From the NCBI GenBank assembly GCA_947623215.1, contig CANQGN010000056.1, positions 1 through 8,750 on the forward strand: DNA of 8,750 bases. Direction: 5' to 3'. Each line of letters opens with the position of its first letter. Within the stretch, counting starts at the first letter, position 1. This DNA is from an uncultured Clostridia bacterium (GTDB lineage Bacteria; Bacillota; Clostridia; Oscillospirales; Acutalibacteraceae). The notes beneath the pieces were generated by a model, which was given only the letters and a program-made list of their open reading frames with translations, was not told the origin of the DNA and ran no database searches. Made by a program: the position numbers and the translations under genes. Shown here piece after piece: positions 6,348 to 8,750 of the stretch.

Positions 6348-7258
6348 TTCAATCAACCAAACTGACCAAGCGGTTTGAGCATTTTACCGCGTTAGACGAG
6401 GTGACCTGCACCATACCAAACGGCTGCATTTACGGCATGGTGGGCTCAAACGGGGCGGGCAAATCTACCTTTTTGCGGGTGCTCGCCGGGGTGTATAAGC
6501 CAGACGGCGGCAGCATAACGGTAGACGACCGCCCGGTGTACGAAAACCCCGCCGTAAAGGCGGAGATGATGTTTGTGCCGGACGAACTCTACTTTTTACC
6601 CGGCGCTACGCTGCGGCGCATGGCGGCCATGTACCGCTCGCTTTACCCCCGGTTTGATACCGACCGCTACCAGCGCCTTATAGAAGCCTTTCGCCTGCCG
6701 GAAAAACAGAGCATTCATTCCTTTTCAAAAGGCATGAAGCGGCAGGCGGCCATTTTGCTGGCCCTTTGCGTGCGGCCCAAAATGCTGCTGTTTGACGAAA
6801 CCTTTGACGGGCTGGACCCGGTGATGCGCAAGCTGGTAAAGGGGCTAATTTGCAGCGACGTGGTGGAGTTTGGCGCCACCGCCATTATTACCTCGCACTC
6901 GCTGCGCGAACTGGAGGATACCTGCGACCAGCTGGTGCTGCTGCACCGGGGCGGCGTGGTGCTGGAAAGCGACGTGAACCACTTAAAGGCAGACGTTTCT
7001 AAAGTGCAGGCCGCCTTTTCGCAGCCTTACGGGGTTAAGCTGTTTGAGGATTTAGACGTAGTCTCCTTCAGCAAAACCGGGTCGGTTGCAAACGTCATCG
7101 TGCGGGGCGACCGGGCGGAAATTCAGCAAAAAATGATGGCGAAAAACCCGCTGCTGTGCGAAATTTTGCCCCTCACGCTGGAGGAAGTGTTTATGTACGA
7201 AATGACGGCGCTGGGCTACGACTTTAGCGAGGTATTGGAGGAATTGAGTCATGACTAA
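6344..7258 (+). CDS. ABC transporter ATP-binding protein
   Basis: A 304-residue nucleotide-binding subunit on the inner face of the membrane. Visible motifs are Walker A GSNGAGKST (34-42), signature SFSKGMKRQ (126-134, with SKGM replacing the usual SGGQ), Walker B MLLFDE (147-152, catalytic Glu152), D-loop GLDP (156-159) and the H-loop His185. The usual Q-loop Gln appears to be Asp80 (FVPDE). Residues about 215-304 form a C-terminal extension common in exporter-type ATPases of this group. An AGAGGAG ribosome binding site (6328-6334) lies 9 bases before the ATG at 6344, which overlaps the GntR stop codon. It pairs with the membrane protein encoded just downstream, whose start it overlaps by 8 bases. 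The substrate is unknown; the GntR-ABC arrangement suggests export or resistance rather than nutrient uptake. Confidence 0.95.
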   Translation: MIQSTKLTKRFEHFTALDEVTCTIPNGCIYGMVGSNGAGKSTFLRVLAGVYKPDGGSITVDDRPVYENPAVKAEMMFVPDELYFLPGATLRRMAAMYRSLYPRFDTDRYQRLIEAFRLPEKQSIHSFSKGMKRQAAILLALCVRPKMLLFDETFDGLDPVMRKLVKGLICSDVVEFGATAIITSHSLRELEDTCDQLVLLHRGGVVLESDVNHLKADVSKVQAAFSQPYGVKLFEDLDVVSFSKTGSVANVIVRGDRAEIQQKMMAKNPLLCEILPLTLEEVFMYEMTALGYDFSEVLEELSHD

Positions 7259-8750
7259 ACGGTTTTTTCACGGCGGCCTGTTTCGCGAAGGGCTGCGCCA
7301 AACCCGCCTGCTTGGGCTGGGCAGCCTGCTTGTTACCGCCGTTTTCTCGGTTTTGCCCTGGCTTTCTATTATGTCTACCCAGTGGCAGCACCCGGAGGAG
7401 GTTGTTTTACAAACCTATACTTTTGTAGAAATCGGCATTTTGCTGCTGCTGCAAACCTGCCTTTTTTCGCCGCTGATGACGCTGCACCTCTTTCGCTATT
7501 TAAACCGGCGCAACGCCTCTGACTTTTACCACAGCCTGCCGCACAAGCGCGAGGCGGTGCACGTAAGCTACTTTGCGGCCATAGAGTGCTGGAATCTGCT
7601 CACCACCCTGGTGGTCTCGGCCCTGCTGCTGGTGCTTTACCTCGGCTTTGCCCGCCCCTCGGTACTGCTGCTCCCCGCCAGCATTGCCCCCTTTATTTTT
7701 AACATGCTGGCCGCCCAGTTTATGGTGGCGGCGGCCGTGCTGGTAGCCATGAGCGTAACCGGCACCGCCTTCTCTAACGTGCTGGTGGCGCTGCTGCTGC
7801 TCTTTGTGCCACGCGTGGTCATTACGGTGGTAACCGGCATGGTGCAAAACTACAGCTGCGTGCTGAGCGACGAGGCTATTTCGCCCCTCTTTACCCCCGG
7901 CATTAACGTGGCGGCAGGCCCCTTTGTGCTGGCGGGTATGAACGGCGACTTTGAAGCGGTGACCGGTTGTTTAATGAACCCCTGGGGCGGCCTTTACACG
8001 CTGGCGCTGGGCTTGCTTTACATGGTGCTGGCGCTGGTGCTGCTGCACCGGCGGGGCAGCGAAACGGCCACCAAGTCTTCCCCCGCGCGGTGGTTACAGG
8101 CGGTCTTTCGCATTACCTTTGGTATGCTGCTGGGGCTGCTGCCGGCGGGCATGATATACGACATCGTGCGCACCGGTACGGATATGTCTTCTCACTGGGT
8201 AACCTTACTGGCGCTGCTGCTGGGGGTGCTGGCCCTGTACCTGCTCTTTGAGCTTTTTACCACCCGCAAGGCCAAAAACATGCTGCGCGCCCTGCCCGGC
8301 TTTGGGCTGGCGCTGCTGGCAGACGCCGCCGTGCTGGCCATGGTGGCGGGCATTACCAACGCCGTGCTGGCCTACCGCCCGCAGCCGCAGGAGCTTACCA
8401 GCGTTTCGGTGGTGCAGCACTCCAGCGACAATTACTTTGCCGAAAAAATGGCCGCGCTGCCCTTGACCGATACCAAAACCATCGCCTTTGCAACCGAGGC
8501 GCTGGCCAAAACGGTAGAGGACGTGAAAAACGACCGGATGCAAAAAGTGGCCGATTATATGCTGATGCGCATGAACGACCCGCGCGACTACCAGACGGTA
8601 GAGTTTGTTTACCGGGGAGCGGGCGGCGAGCGCCGCCGCCTGGTACTGCTGGACGAAACCCAGCAGCAAACCTTAGCGGAGCTGGTAGGGGAGAACAAAG
8701 CCTTTGCCGAGGCGCTGCGTACTCTGCCCGATCGCAAAAGTGACGTCGCC
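7251..8750 (+). CDS. ABC transporter permease, YtrC/YtrD-like (3'-truncated by window edge)
   Basis: An open frame of exactly 500 codons runs from the ATG at 7251 to the last base without a stop. GGAGG at 7237-7241 lies 9 bases before the start. The protein has about eight or nine hydrophobic segments, near residues 20-41, 57-80, 107-132, 145-169, 173-198, 246-266, 286-306, 315-337 and 350-374. From about 378 on, the visible part is soluble and probably lies outside the membrane. The motif DFYHSLPHKRE (91-101), following the second membrane segment, is typical of the large permeases that accompany YtrA-type regulators and their ATPases. It overlaps the ATPase gene by 8 bases, so the two should be made in step. 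The transported compound is unknown. The C-terminus and any further genes lie beyond the window. Confidence 0.92.
   Translation, partial: MTKRFFHGGLFREGLRQTRLLGLGSLLVTAVFSVLPWLSIMSTQWQHPEEVVLQTYTFVEIGILLLLQTCLFSPLMTLHLFRYLNRRNASDFYHSLPHKREAVHVSYFAAIECWNLLTTLVVSALLLVLYLGFARPSVLLLPASIAPFIFNMLAAQFMVAAAVLVAMSVTGTAFSNVLVALLLLFVPRVVITVVTGMVQNYSCVLSDEAISPLFTPGINVAAGPFVLAGMNGDFEAVTGCLMNPWGGLYTLALGLLYMVLALVLLHRRGSETATKSSPARWLQAVFRITFGMLLGLLPAGMIYDIVRTGTDMSSHWVTLLALLLGVLALYLLFELFTTRKAKNMLRALPGFGLALLADAAVLAMVAGITNAVLAYRPQPQELTSVSVVQHSSDNYFAEKMAALPLTDTKTIAFATEALAKTVEDVKNDRMQKVADYMLMRMNDPRDYQTVEFVYRGAGGERRRLVLLDETQQQTLAELVGENKAFAEALRTLPDRKSDVA

Noticed and set aside
8205..8669. 154-codon open frame on the - strand, rich in Gln, His and Gly
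   Set aside because: It lies wholly antisense to the permease; low-complexity composition is typical of the reverse of a Leu/Ala-rich GC-rich gene and no ribosome binding site or family pattern is seen.
1..8750. Mobile element, CRISPR array, tRNA or rRNA gene
   Set aside because: I found no transposase or integrase motif, no regularly spaced direct repeats and no tRNA-like segment, and the genes are tightly packed.

Overview
The window looks like chromosomal DNA from a GC-rich member of the Bacillota, most likely a clostridial (Oscillospirales-like) anaerobe. This is an inference from three things: a PASTA-kinase gene followed directly by rsgA, strong AGGAGG-type ribosome binding sites and consensus promoters, and a clostridial-style LuxS followed by MtnN. 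Coding density is very high. The only sizeable gap is a divergent promoter region of about 160 bases. I see no mobile elements, tRNA or rRNA genes, CRISPR arrays, or obvious signs of recent transfer.

Layout. (1) Bases 1-1772, + strand: the 3' part of a PASTA-domain Ser/Thr kinase gene (PrkC/Stk type), overlapping by 4 bases with rsgA, a ribosome-assembly GTPase. (2) Bases 1790-1823: a strong hairpin with a T-run on both sides, serving as a shared terminator for the two converging transcription units. (3) Bases 1831-5804, - strand: an apparent five-gene operon. In transcription order it encodes LuxS, MtnN (4-base overlap with luxS), an uncharacterised protein that may be an all-helical barrel enzyme, a two-CBS-domain protein with an N-terminal RNxxxH (HEPN-like) motif, and a DUF1643 protein. 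A TTGACT-17-TATAGT promoter lies just upstream of luxS. (4) Bases 5836-5946: the divergent control region. The + strand promoter is perfect consensus (TTGACA-17-TATAAT) and is followed at the expected transcription start by a perfect 10+10 inverted repeat, probably the operator for the next gene's product. (5) Bases 5967-8750, + strand: a YtrA-type GntR repressor, an ABC ATPase, and a large membrane permease that runs off the end of the window. All three genes overlap, so this is a compact self-regulated ABC exporter module.

How the genes work together. MtnN splits S-adenosylhomocysteine and LuxS turns the resulting S-ribosylhomocysteine into homocysteine and the AI-2 precursor, so the first two genes of the - operon form the activated-methyl-cycle recycling pair. 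The three genes behind them are not standard partners of that pathway, and the CBS/RNxxxH protein is the most intriguing. The GntR/ABC module resembles systems that respond to cell-envelope stress or antimicrobials. The kinase next to rsgA fits the widespread Bacillota cluster linking cell-wall sensing to ribosome maturation.
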